Positions 38,921 through 50,257 of a DNA stretch of 64,000 nt are shown piece after piece. Each line of letters begins with the position of its first letter. The first letter of the stretch is position 1. Source of the stretch: Chlorophyllum brunneum (Eukaryota; Basidiomycota; Agaricomycetes; Agaricales; Agaricaceae); the NCBI GenBank assembly GCA_963576785.1, contig OY756148.1, forward strand, positions 1,860,001 to 1,924,000, read 5' to 3'. The notes below the pieces were generated by a model, which worked only from the letters and a program-made list of their open reading frames with translations, was not told the DNA's origin and searched no databases. The translations under genes were made by a program, and so were the position numbers.

Positions 38921-40942
38921 TATGTTCTCATTGGGCTCATTGTGCTCAGTATTTCGAACCACATCCACGCCTACACTTCTTTGTACTACTGTACAAGCTT
39001 GTTTGAGCCTGTCATAAAACTGCACGATTTCCTCGTCGAACATGCCAAGTTCCCATTTCCTCATTCTGGTGAAGTTCAGACCCCGCAGACTACCGATATA
39101 TCTGACGTTGACCTTGGTCTCCTCGAGAGAGAGTGGAAGGCTGGATGTGCTGTGAGAGACGATGCTCTTTTCCCAAAACTTTGCAAGACGCTCGAGAACA
39201 TCCTTGACGACGCTCCTTTAACAGCGGCTGATGAAAATTATCTTTCGTCGCGTTTTTCCCCTAAATTGCAAGTCGGTGCGCGTGATAGAGAGGATCGAGC
39301 GTGGGCTAGCAATGGAAATGAAGTAGAGGTGTTTATTTTCCACCAAGGTTCAGCAATTCGGTCTAATTCGTTTCACAGAGTCGGAAGCTATTAGACAAAG
39401 GGTTTTTCGAAGCCGCGCGTTGGTGTTTGGCGACATACGATGAGTCTGATTTCGAGACCAAACCTGAACACTCGGTCGCGGGAAGTAGGTCTAAGGTTGA
39501 CTACCTTGTGCTAGTAGACGGTCAACCGCAAGTACTCTGTGAGGCAAAATCACCATCGGTCATGAAGAAAGCTGGCGAGTTGCTGCCGGCACACGGCATC
39601 ACGTTGAAATGGGCTTCCGGTCCGGATCTCGTACCGAGACTGCTTTCCAAGGTGAGTGTGCTATATCCTGTCCGTTACAATATTTGTTCTCACGGAAAGG
39701 TGCAGGCCGCAGTGTACTTAGGTTTGAGAAAGATGGAATGGCTGTTTCTCACCTGCCACAATTATTGGATTGTGTGCCGCCTTGTGAGGAGTGACAACCA
39801 TCCTTATCTTGCGTACTCGCCAATGATCAGTATTGAAGACTCATCGGTACCTTTTCGAGCTTTCCTCGGTGCTATTTTATCTATTGTCAAGGGTTTCGCT
39901 GTCGAGCCCAGCGCGTACAGTTCAACCATGGGACTTGATGATATCGAGGAAGAAGAAGAGAACAGTCCATCATCCGAAGACGACAATGACGATCGCTCGG
40001 GACTGTATACGGGCGGCTCAACCAGAATGACCACTACCAGCTACCCGGCCACCCGTAGCCGCGCCAAGGAGAATACCGAGTTTGAGCTAATTGTTCGCCC
40101 ATTCCTGGACAGATTTTATCGCTCGGCTTGCTTATCTACTCTTAGGTTACTTCGTCTTCCCCGAATTCGTCTGAGGATTTCCAAGTATGGATGCATCTCT
40201 TTAGCATGCCGAGCAACACGCTCGTCCTCCCACAGTGTACTGGGAGCGGCAAAGAGCGCCTGTGGCTTACCCACTTTGTAGGATCAGGGTCGACTGGCAC
40301 CGTCTGGGAATGTCGGTTTGACAACGGTGGTGACTCATTCGCCGCTAAAGTTGTCGAGGTGTTGGGCACTTCTGATGCAGGCAATCGACACCGACTTCGT
40401 CACGAATTCAACGTTTACCTTAGCCTGGAAAAGGCGTATCAATCGGGTCAGCTACAAAATCGCACCGCCCCGCGCTGCTACGGAGCATTTGAGGGTAAAC
40501 GTGTTGATGTCCTCATTCTTGATTTGTGCGATGGCGTCTTGAACGACTGGGGAGAACTCAGTGCCCACGAACAGTAAGTGGTAGCAGTCACGATTACTCT
40601 CTTCGGACGAACAGGTTTCCTGTAGATCCCAAGTATACAAGTTAGTACAAGACCTCCACCGCATCGGAATAGTACACGGCGACGTCGAACCACGGAATCT
40701 TGGCCGTGTTCATGGAGGTGGATTTTGTCTCATCGATTTTTCAGAAAGTCAGATGCATGTCTGCACAGAGAGCAAGGTATGATATATGACCACTTTACTT
40801 TTTTAATTGCTTACAATGGAACAAGGTCCGTGGGACAGGCATTCAAGCTGCTTCTGCCCGATGCCCTGAGCTGCAGATGTTACGAAAATACTTGAGGAAA
40901 CGACAGCCCCTTCGAGTCGATTGCACAAATGTAGACTCATGA
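38921..40942 (+). CDS. PD-(D/E)XK-like domain fused to protein kinase, 5' end unresolved
   Basis: Exons read: from 38921 or an acceptor at 38949 to 39328, then 39379-39651, 39706-40092, 40146-40573, 40626-40776, 40826-40942. All junctions keep frame. No ATG occurs in the first exon frame after the TAA at 38918-38920, so a 5' exon is missing, spliced from further away or lost to transposons. The first half has the spacing of a restriction-endonuclease-like fold: an Asp in SKVDYLVLVDG and CEAKS (ExK) eleven residues on, followed by a conserved-looking WLFLTCHNYWIVCR stretch. An acidic linker (EEEEENSPSSEDDNDD) leads to a small kinase domain: glycine loop GSGSTGTVWE, Lys in FAAKVVE, HGDVEPRN catalytic loop and IDFSES in place of DFG. 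Known family facts: Crinkler-type and related fungal proteins combine such nuclease-like and kinase modules. Function here is unproven; it may be an effector, a conflict-system protein or a decayed gene. Confidence 0.7.
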
Positions 40943-41880
40943 GAGGATGCTTCAGGACGATACAGTCGTAGACGACACCTCGTCGACCCTGCCAGATGAA
41001 CATCCCCTTCACGGACGCTTACTTGTTAATCGTACAGTTGTACTCTCACTCTCCCCCTTCTTTTAACCCCCATCATAGCTAAGTGTACTGCAGTGTAGAT
41101 CCTGATCGCGTACTATGTCGAACTCCCCCTAGGCACATATTATCCCGTCCGCACGCTCGACGGCCGAATTGACGCACATGAGACACTTGTCTACTCGAAT
41201 GTGATCTCATGTTTGTAAGGTAGAAGTACATCCAATGTCAGCTGACGTGACTGATGGGTGACCATGGATATTCCACGATGAGTGCTTTGTCACTCATCAA
41301 TGGATAAGATATCGAAGTGCACGCAAGTCTAGGCCATCAAAATCCATACAGCCACAAACAGCCCCTCTTGCAGACTTTCCACATGAGAAAATTTCCTTCT
41401 CATCTTGTCTATTTTTGCAGTCTTGCTGTCCCTACCCTTTTTTTGCTTTAAAAAATTGTCACTTATCTCCTTACCTATAATGGTGCAAATTGAAAACACA
41501 CCTGATGTCGAAACCCTTGGTGGTCCCTCCACCAACCCAACCAAATTAGTTAATCCCAAAGAACAGAATGACATAACTGGTTTGATGAACAATCATCCAA
41601 CTCCAATCATTCTATGGATGCAGTTCTTCTATTACCACTATTGTTGTCATTGCCCTCTACTACTTCACCCTGCATGTCTTGTGACTGCAGCTGTTCCAAT
41701 GAATCTCAACCATCATCATCTGAGATCTCTGAGGATGAGTAAGCACTCATCTGTTTCACCTTCATCAGTGTCACTTCACTCTATGTTTAACTGTTTCATC
41801 TTTATCAGTTTTACGTTTACTTTAGTAGTGTTTCACCTTGAGTTTCATATCTATCAGTTTCACATTGTGAAACTTGTTTC
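40943..41880. other. Region between kinase gene and Gypsy-2 promoter
   Basis: The first 400 bp looks like ordinary 3' flank. From about 41400 the sequence becomes AT-rich and repeats TTTCA/CATCAGT strings; it probably already belongs to the Gypsy-2 5' LTR (U3), but I cannot place its TG terminus. A 181-codon frame at 41405-41950 runs through this and across the TATA box, and is probably fortuitous. Confidence 0.4.
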
Positions 41881-41928
41881 AGTCTCATTATCTATACTCT
41901 GTAGTATTTATAGAAAAGAAGTAGTTAG

Positions 41929-42237
41929 TATAAATAGCCAACTGTATTAGAAAGTCAAAGCTTAAGCTTTGATCTTCTATAGTAATAGCCTTCTTGATTG
42001 CCCAAGAAGAGTTTCCGTTGACAGTTGCTGTCAATCAATAGAATATTGCTTAACTGCTTATTCTCTACTTGCCCTCATCACTCAGAGCTACGAGATAAAT
42101 GGGATTCCCATTTCTTGGTTGAGTAATGACAGTTTGATAACATTTGCTTATCCAGTTACTTGGCTAAGATAGGTATTAAGGCCATACCCTAGAGGTCGCA
42201 TCCTCTTTGATTGCCCTTAGTAGCCAAATCTGTAACA
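41929..42237 (+). repeat. Gypsy-2 5' LTR, TATA box to 3' end
   Basis: Contains the TATA box TATAAATAG (41929-41937) and ends CTGTAACA at 42237, matching the TAACA terminus of the Gypsy-1 LTR family. The predicted transcript start, by spacing, lies near 41964 at AAGCTTTGATCT. The 5' boundary (U3 start) is unknown. Confidence 0.6.
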
Positions 42238-42239
42238 AT

Positions 42240-42251
42240 AGATCAAAGCTT
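42240..42251 (+). promoter_or_regulatory. Gypsy-2 primer-binding site, self-complementary type
   Basis: AGATCAAAGCTT, two bases inside the LTR end, is the exact complement of AAGCTTTGATCT at 41964-41975, which lies 35 nt downstream of the TATA start where the mRNA 5' end is expected. It does not read as a TGG-type tRNA(iMet) site. This is the Tf1-style arrangement in which the mRNA 5' end primes minus-strand synthesis. Confidence 0.65.
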
Positions 42252-43621
42252 CCGCTGAGTCATTTTGGCATAGGGAACAAGAACCCCAGTATTATCTGTG
42301 TCATTGCCATTGTTGCTGAACAAGGATAACATCTTTCTGCATCATTGCCATTGTCACTGTTACAGGAAGCTGAGAAGAGTTGTACACAGTGTCTATCTGT
42401 TGCATAGGAGTGTAACTTGCTATCAGTTACATAGGACCTACACTGCACTTGCCAGTACCTGGAGTACTCCTTAAGTTAGTAGGACTAAGCACAAAGACCC
42501 ACCCATAGAATGTACACCATTGACCGACTTTGTGGTTTCCTCCTTAAGAAGAAGAGAAACTTGCCTGCCATGTGTCCCACCTCTGGATTCCCATTGAGAA
42601 GTACTCCAGTTGAAAAAAGACCCAGAAAGAATGGAAGGTCACAACTACTAGGCTACAGAGAAGCCATCTGTAGAAAAGCTAAACTGAGTAGCTACTGTCT
42701 AGTCAGCCAGATGATACTAGCAATTGTGAAGATGCATTACGCCTTGTCACTGTTACACCAGTAACGGATTCCCTCAAAAAGCAAGAGCACTTAGTAGAGG
42801 ATGCCCTCAAAACCTGTTGTGTATTCCCAGGAAGTACAGAAAGAAGTCGCAAATAATTGTCAGTGAGATAAAAGTGTAACTTGGTCAAGATTGAATGAGT
42901 CCGACATTGCATGAAGCAAAAGGAGACTACTCCACCTATACCTCCAGTCTACAAGACTAGATCACAATCCAAGGCTGCAGAGCCTTACAGTGTTGAGCCT
43001 ACTTAACAAACCTCCTAGCAAAACCCAGAACCAGTTCAATATTCCCCACCAGCCTCCATCCAATGGTCTACCTCAACCACTTCCCAACCCTTTGAATGAC
43101 CCTTGACTAGCACCACAGCTAGTAGGATTAGAACTAGTGAACCTGCCCCAAGACAGAGTTCAGAGTCTTATCAGACACCTGCTTACATACAATCCAACTG
43201 GGCACAACAAGTGATCTTAAGACAACAATCACAGCAATCCCAGTAATCCTAGCAGTCCAACCAACAGTACAGAGAACCCATCTCTACTGAGTCTGAACAC
43301 TCAGACAACCCCAAGTACTCTAAACACAGAGGTGAGCACTCTGAAGAGCCACTACCCCAGACACCAGAAGTTGAGTCCCAATATGAATCCAATGACAACA
43401 TATTGAACTCACCAAACCCACTTGCTGGAGTCCTCCAGCTATTCCGAGAACAAAGAGAAAGGGAAGCTCAACAAAGTCAGACCAGCCAGATGACCAACTA
43501 TCAGTCAACCAGCTACCAGACAACCCAACCAGTGGTATCTGCCAGTACCTACCAGCAGATGACCAAAACACCAGGACCTCCAATTACACTCAGGACAACC
43601 CAACAGCCATAAATCCACCAA

Positions 43622-44635
43622 TTGTCCCTGTCAAACTCCCCAGCAAGCTCGCCACCAAACTTATCCACAGGATCAAATATGCCAGACCCCAAGCTCCCAA
43701 AGCCTGCTATTTTCTACGGTAACCTGCTTGACTATCCTAATTGGAAGCAGAACCTCCAGATCTACTTCACATCACAGCCCAACAATCTACCAAATGACAA
43801 GTCCAAGATCATGTATGCCCTCCTTAGTATAGAAGGATTGGCCAGGGAATGGAAACAAGCCTATACCATTTCATATACCACCAACAATGTCTTCAGCCCC
43901 ACCCAGACCATCAAATAGTTCCTCACAGAACTTGACACTTTGTTTCTACCTGCAAACAACACCCTTGTTGCCATCGATCAACTATCTAATGTCACCCAAA
44001 ATGGACGACCCACTGCAGTCTATGTTGAGCAATTTAAGAATATGTGTACTTGAGCCAGAATCACCTATGCAGAGACCAAAATCACATTCTTCATTAAAGG
44101 ACTGGATCTATATTACAAAAGGCTTGTCTACAGTCAGAACCCTGCCCCAAACAACATCAATACTTGGTACACAGCCACGTGAAATGCAGTAACAATGGCA
44201 CACCTACAACAGAATTTTAGCTCAACAGGACATCATCACTCAGTACGACATACCTTCCATCACTCGAAATATCGCACTCCAAAAGCATCAAGTTTAATGT
44301 CTTATGCAAGACCTTACCAGCTGATTCAAAGAAGCAGTAACCCCCCAGGCTATAGTCCCATGGATGTCAACCACATCCTCGAGCAGCAGCTCAATAATCT
44401 TTACCCAATGGGAGAAGGATCTAACAAAGAAGGAGAAGAATCTGAGGAAGAAGCATCATCAGACAATGATGAATACTTGAACACAACTATCCAGCAAGTC
44501 ACCCGCATGGCCACAAAACTTGCCACAGCCCAACTCAATGCAATCTTATCACCCAAACTCCGGAAGTTATACAATGAACAAAAATGTTTCACATGCAAAT
44601 CCACTGGACATTTCTCCAGAAATTGCCCACAATGA
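43622..44635 (+). pseudogene. Gypsy-2 gag with CCHC zinc knuckle
   Basis: Capsid-like core beginning near MPDPKLPKPAIFYGN and DYPNWKQNLQIYF, followed by the usual helical stretch (IMYALLSIEGLAREW), an acidic linker (EGEESEEEASSDNDE) and the knuckle CFTCKSTGHFSRNC (C-x2-C-x4-H-x4-C) at 44587-44628. In-frame stops after FSPTQTIK and in the next segment break it. A degenerate Pro/Gln/Ser-rich leader from about 42930 to 43620 probably encoded the gag N terminus. Confidence 0.8.
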
Positions 44636-45018
44636 AGCCATGGAAAGAACTGTGCCAGCATGTCAAAGAATGCTGCTTACAAGTCCAAATGCTTTGACCG
44701 AAGCAAGTGATGATTCAAGTCTACCTGAATTGCAAATGTAATAGAAGACGCCTCTGATGAAAAGATAGAAGAACTCTTCAACATTGCAGATGGACATTCC
44801 GATGAAGACTTAATCAAGTCTTTTGTCTGAAGAGACTAGCTACTGTGTCTAGATCTCAAACTATAAGGAAACTGCAGATTTCTTATTCGACGCCATAACA
44901 TGATGACTACCCCTGACCCAATCTACCTTGCAAACCTGACACTGAATGAATTGCCACTGTCAACTTTATTCCAAAGAACAATACTATCTATATTCTAACT
45001 ACTGTCCACTTACCTACC

Positions 45019-46906
45019 ATGACTACCGAACACCTTGCCCTCCTAGATTCAGGAGCAGCCGGAAATTATATCGACCTATCTCTTGCAGAACAATGGAACC
45101 TACCAACCTGCCCACTTGACACACCAGTCACCATCCTTAATGCCGATAGAACCACCAACAGACAAGGACAAGCCACCCATGATGCTGTTCTTAGACTTAC
45201 CATAGACAGACAACAAATGATTCTAAAACCAAGAATCATTGGACTAGGAATACCATGCCTAATCTAAGGAATGCCCTGGCTATCACAATTCAACCCAGAA
45301 GTAGATTGGTCAAGGAAAACTATGAAATAGAGAACCTTATTTATCGACAACCCCTAGCTCAACTGCCTCATCACCTCCATGGATGACAGTGCAAACAAAG
45401 CTGAACAAGTGAACCACATCTACCTTGAACCTGCCACATTTGAAGAAATAAACTTCAAAGCCAATGCCTCCCAGTTTATTGCCCAGAAATATGGAGAGAA
45501 GAAAGAGACTGACCCTCTGAAAATTGTACCAGCCAATTTTCATGACTACCTCGATATATTCAGTGAACAAGCTGCTTCACAATACCCACCCACTCGACTA
45601 TGGGATCACAAGATCAAGATGAAAGAATCTTTCAAACCAAAAGCTGGACCCATTTATCAACTATCACCCCAAGAGACCAATGAACTCGATAAATTCATTG
45701 AGAAAAACCTAGCCAAAGGTTACATTCGATGATCAAAATCACCTATGGCCTCACCTTTCTTCTTTGTAGGGAAGAAAGATGGAAAACTCTACCCATGTCA
45801 AGACCATCAATATCTTAATAGTTATACTATCAAGAATGTATACCCAATCCCACTCATTTCATCATTACTCAACAAACTCAAAGGATCAAATTGGTTTACC
45901 AAACTTGATGTATGTGCTGGATACAACAATATCCACATCCAAAAAGGCAATGAATGGAAAGCCACATTCAGAACACCAAAAGGCTTATATGAGCCAACCA
46001 TGATATTCTTTGGGATGTGCAACTCCCCAGCCACTTTCCAATCCATGATGGACCACATATTCTATCCCTTGATTGATAAAGGAGGAGTCCTTGTTGGATG
46101 ATATTCTTATACATGCCAAAACACAAGAAGAACTCCAATGCCTTACCCGTGAAGTATTAAAACTACTTTGTGAACACAATCTATTTCTCAAGCCCAAGAA
46201 ATGTGAATTCGAGAAACAATGCCTTGAGTACCTTGGTGCTGTAATCTCCCCATTATCCATTGAAATGGATGTAGCCAAACTCAAAGGAATCAAGAATTGG
46301 CCAGTACCCAAAACGACCCACAATGTGCGAAAATTTATTGGATTCTGCAACTTTTACAGAAGATTCATCAAGAATTATGCATAACATGCTGCACCACTAA
46401 ACTCCCTTATGTCCAAGAATGTTAAATTCCATTGGACCAATGAGCACTAAGCCACCTTTGAAGATCTAAAGAAACACTTCATGGAGAAGCCTATTTTGAT
46501 TGTGTCAGATCCTGATAAACCCTTTGAAATTGAAACCGATGCCTCCATATATACCTCAGGAGCTGTCCTCACCCAACGTAATGATAATGGAGTAAAGCAC
46601 CCAATTGTCTTTATCTCCAGAGTATTCAACTCGACAGAACAAAACTACCACTGCTCAGAGCAAGAATGGCTAGCTATCATATGAGCCTTAAAAGAATGGC
46701 GCCACCATTTGGAAGGAGTCAAACACAAATTCACTGTATGGAGTGATCATGAGAACTTATCCTAATTCAAGGAACCCCAAACCCTTAATCAATGCCAAGC
46801 CTGTTGGGCAGCCTATATGGAATGCTTCAAACCTTAGCTGAAGGTTAAGCATATACCCAGCCAAAAGAACGGCCCAGCTGATACATTATCACAATGACCC
46901 AATCTT
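45019..46906 (+). pseudogene. Gypsy-2 pol: protease, RT, RNase H (broken)
   Basis: Protease active site LLDSGAAGNYIDLS near 45040-45075 is intact. RT follows: [23 protein letters not shown] and [12 protein letters not shown]. The catalytic YxDD reads LLDDILIHA only after a frame change at about 46090, so a small deletion sits exactly before the active site. RNase H begins with FEIETDASIYTSGAVL (46516-46563) and continues with stops to PADTLSQ, where the element is cut by LINE-B at 46907. At least six in-frame stops. Not functional. Confidence 0.85.
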
Positions 46907-47244
46907 CCCCCCTTGTGGGAGGTCCGGTCCACCCAGACTGAATGCTCCTCTTATATCCAATTATCGCCGAAGAAGTCCTCCAAGTTGGACGCTGGCATTA
47001 CCCTCAACAGATGGTGAACATAGAACACTGTACCACTCCCCGAGTCCTCGCATTTGCTCACAAGAGACTCAAGTATCTCTGACCCTCTGTCAGAAGAGAT
47101 ATTTTAGAACACTGAGACCTCCTGTGCATCTCTCTTTGTGCAGGAGGAGAAGAACTACTGCTGCTGAACGTATTTAATGACAGCCATAACACTGTACTCC
47201 ACTTCCTCGAGGAGTGCCTCTTCAACCTTCCACCCTTTCTCTTA

Positions 47245-48624
47245 ATGGGTGGAGATATTAACATTCGATCTGAGCAGTGGGACCCTTCAGCGGACCAATA
47301 TCTGGTGAGTGCAGACCATCTCCTCATGATCACCGAAGCCCTCAACTTAGAGAGGTCAATCCCATCTGCGGCCATACCAACTCACTATGCCTCAGACCCC
47401 AACCTACCAGACATAGTCATAGATCTGTTGTTTGTTTCAGGAATGTTACCATATATCCCTATCCATGCTATCCAGGAAGGCAACTGATACAATTCAGACC
47501 ATGCCCCCCTTCTAATCAGGATTCCTGTTCCGCAGATGGAAGTCATCATCGAAAGATTGACAATTCCCAAAGAATTGGAAGAAGAAACCGAATTCCTAAT
47601 GGACATCATGGAAGGAATTAACACCAAGAACTGGCCGATGAATAACGCGGATGAGCTGGAGAGAGCTGTTGCCAAATTGGGAGGTTTATTTAACAGGTCC
47701 TGGAATTGCAATGTGAAGAAAACCAAGATCACCACTAGGTCCAAAACCTGGTGGAACAAGAAGTGCTCTACTGCTCTTGCAACACACCATGCAGACCACA
47801 AGAACAAGTGCAAATGGAATGCCTTTCACAAGACCACGAGAAAAACAAAAAGAGCTTATTTTGACAAGAAGATCCAAGAAATCTCAGTCGATAATCGACG
47901 TCCGTGGGATCTGATGCCGTGGGTCAAAACACAAGTGCTCCCAGCTACAGAAGCCATTCGCCACAATGGCCGGCCTTGTCTTACTATGGACAGCCTATAG
48001 ATGGCCCTTGACTAGTACTATAATGCAGCCCATGACAGAGCAGTTAACGCAGCTGTCTTAGATAAACTTCCTCTGCCAATTGGGATGGAGAATAGGACTT
48101 GGGTGGATTTCTCTCTTCTTGAGATGATGGAATCACTCAAGGATACCTCGAATTCTTCTGCCCCCGGCCCCGACCACATTTCCTGGTCCCACCTCAAACA
48201 GATCACCACCATTGACACCTGCGCTGATCTCCTCCTTAGAATCAGTCACGCATACCTATCCTTTGGACATTGGCCCCTGCACTTCAAAGTCAATGTCAGT
48301 TATTATCCCCAAACCCAACAAACCCGACTACTCCACCCTGAAGGCATTCAGACCGATTGTCCTACTCAACACATTTGGCAAGTTAATAGAGAAAATGCTA
48401 GCCAAACAACTCCAATTTGAGGCAGTGAAATTCAAGGTTCTCTACCCTCACCAACTGGGAGCCATCCAACAATGATCCACTGAGGACGCAGGGCTTTTCC
48501 TAACTCACATCATCTGGGGAGCTTGGACAAAGAAGAAGAAGACATTGGTACTTGCATTCGATGTTGCCCAATTCTTTCCCTCCCTCAACCATGACCTCCT
48601 TATTGACATACTTGGTTGGCAGGG
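47245..48624 (+). pseudogene. LINE-B endonuclease end and N-terminal RT
   Basis: Reads GGDINIRSEQWDP (endonuclease Asp/Asn motif), a stop then YNSDHAPLL (catalytic SDH), a WWNKKCSTAL region, and the RT fingers with SSAPGPDHISW, ending in FDVAQFFPSLNHDLL just before the solo LTR. Stops occur at positions of Arg codons in LINE-A (for example the residue before YNSDHAP and the one before STEDAG), plus a frameshift near 48290. Confidence 0.8.
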
Positions 48625-48629
48625 ATTTC
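48625..48629 (+). repeat. Target-site duplication of solo LTR (left), ATTTC
   Basis: ATTTC here and again at 48924-48928 directly flank the solo LTR; removing the LTR and one copy restores continuous LINE-B RT sequence. Confidence 0.9.
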
Positions 48630-48923
48630 TGTTATGACCTTAGTCTCTGACTCAGGTTGCAAGCCTTTGGATAAAGGAAAGGAAGTAGAGAGAGGAAGAA
48701 GGGATGATACAATTGGTAAAGTGTAAGGAATACATCAAGTATTACTACACTTTATATACTAGTAGTGGCGGCTAATAATAAGGGAGACGAGTAGACGAGT
48801 CAGATAGGAGGCATAGCCTTTAGAGATGAAACAGGAGATAAAAAGAGGAGTGAAACAGGTATGAGGGTACACGAGGTAACGGGCGCGAGATAGGAATGAT
48901 CGGTCTATCTATAGTTCGTAACA
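48630..48923 (-). mobile_element. Solo LTR of the Gypsy-1 family
   Basis: 294 bp, starting TGTTATGACC and ending TTCGTAACA, flanked by ATTTC duplications. It shares the Gypsy-1 LTR blocks (GGTTGCAAG, TTTGGATAAAG, CAATTGGTAAAGTGTAAGGAA, ACTTTATATACTAGT, TCTATCTATAGTT) but differs by many substitutions and small indels elsewhere, so it comes from an older or divergent copy that lost its internal part by LTR-LTR recombination. By comparison with Gypsy-1 the element was inserted in minus orientation. Confidence 0.92.
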
Positions 48924-48928
48924 ATTTC

Positions 48929-49607
48929 CTCCTCAAATGGCAGAGTTCTTCAATAATTACCTCAAAGAATGCTACACTACCTACTGGTGGAACAACAAAA
49001 ATTCCCCGGAATATGACGCAGCAGTGAGAGTGGGCCAAGGCTCAGCCTTGAGTCCCATTCTCTCTGCCCTGTACCTCGCCCCCCTCCTTCGAATCTTTGA
49101 CATCTGTATGGAGGAACACCACAACAGATGGGACTTTGATGTCCTATCTTTTGTAGATGATGGCATGCTAGTCGCGCAATCTCCATCCCTTGAATGGAAT
49201 GTCAAAATACTTCAACACATATACCACAAAATGGAGCGGCTCATGAATGAATTTGGCCTAGAAATTGAACACAGTAAGTCCGAAGTCTATCACTTCACAC
49301 ATGCGAGACAGGACTCCAATCCCTCTATTGATTTGGGATCCCCACCATTCACTGGCCACACCCCTCTCAAACCAAAAGCCTACTAGTGCTACCTTGGTTT
49401 CTACTTCGACTGGATGCTAACCTTCAAGGAGCATGTCCACTACTACTCTGCCAAGGCAATATCAATGATCAAGGCAATGAAAATGCTAGGGAACTCTGTA
49501 CATGGTTTGTCCCCTAGTAATAAAAGATTATTGTACTGTTCATGTGTCATACCAGTGGCGACATATGGATACCGACTTTGGTTTCACAACAAGTCACGAA
49601 CTAAAGG
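48929..49607 (+). pseudogene. LINE-B reverse transcriptase core
   Basis: Continues the RT after the solo LTR: FFNNYLKECYTTYWW, VGQGSALSPILSALYL, the active-site FVDDG (49150-49164), then LKPKAY followed by a stop, and KRLLYCSCVIPVATYGYRLW. It ends in the middle of a codon at the AAAGG where Gypsy-1 entered and resumes at 62742 with the matching reading. Confidence 0.85.
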
Positions 49608-49900
49608 TGTTACAACCTTAGTCTGAGACTCAAGTTGCAAGTCTTTGGATAAAGACAGGAAGGTAGAGAAGAGAGTAAGGGATGATACAATTGGTAAAGT
49701 GTAAGGAATACATCAAGTATTACTACACTTTATATACTAGTGGTACGAGCTAAGAATAAAGGAGCAGAGTAAAGGAGTCATAGGGGACGAGTAGAGCAAG
49801 TCAGTAAGAGTACAGCCATAAAGGATGAAACAGATATGTAGGAATGATAAATGTGATGGGCACATGATAGGAATGTACTGTCTATCTATAGTTCATAACA
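49608..49900 (-). repeat. Gypsy-1 3' LTR (left copy)
   Basis: 293 bp, TGTTACAACC to TTCATAACA on the plus strand, with a 5-bp terminal inverted repeat TGTTA/TAACA. It keeps the ancestral AATTGGTAAAGTGT (49689-49702), whose complement is the predicted mRNA start. It differs from the right copy at 14 positions, all transitions, with no indel. Confidence 0.97.
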
Positions 49901-49915
49901 ATACCTCCCTTTTTA
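49901..49915 (-). promoter_or_regulatory. Gypsy-1 polypurine tract
   Basis: On the minus strand GTAAAAAGGGAGGTAT directly abuts the 3' LTR, the expected position and composition of the plus-strand primer. Confidence 0.8.
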
Positions 49916-50257
49916 CTTTCATGACCCCATGAAATACCATAGTCTACTTGTCGTCTTGTTCTTTATGTAAGGCGTTGACAAGTTGATGTTTGGTAGGACC
50001 AATTATCAGGGTTCCTGATTTGCGTCAACATCCAATCCAAAAGGGGGCATGGTCTTGGCCTCCTCTGAAGAGGGCTATGGTGTGTCTTTTGAACATAGCA
50101 GTATCATTTGTTTCGGCTGCGATGAGGTTGTGTATTATCTCTTTCCAGTAGTTTTCTTCGAACTGTCCTCCATCTTTGAGTATAAGATAAGATGGGGGTG
50201 GATTGAAAATGGTGGGTCCATATCAGGCAGTTGTATAAGGAGGTGGTCTACTTTATC

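Larger units (their letters stand above)
41881..46906 (+). mobile_element. Gypsy-2: Ty3/Gypsy element, decayed, cut by LINE-B
   Basis: Plus-strand LTR retrotransposon with the order LTR (3' edge 42237), primer-binding site, leader, gag with a CCHC knuckle, protease, RT and RNase H. It stops in the RNase H/connection region at about 46907, where LINE-B sequence starts. Integrase and 3' LTR are not in the window and would lie beyond 64000 if retained. The frame is broken by many stops (mostly TAG and TGA) and by a frameshift just before the RT active site, so it is inactive. The left end of the 5' LTR is not resolved; the start given is arbitrary, within U3. Confidence 0.8.

Noticed and set aside
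41405..41950. 181-codon plus-strand open frame
   Set aside because: It runs through the probable U3 and TATA box of the Gypsy-2 LTR and has no motif, so it is most likely fortuitous.
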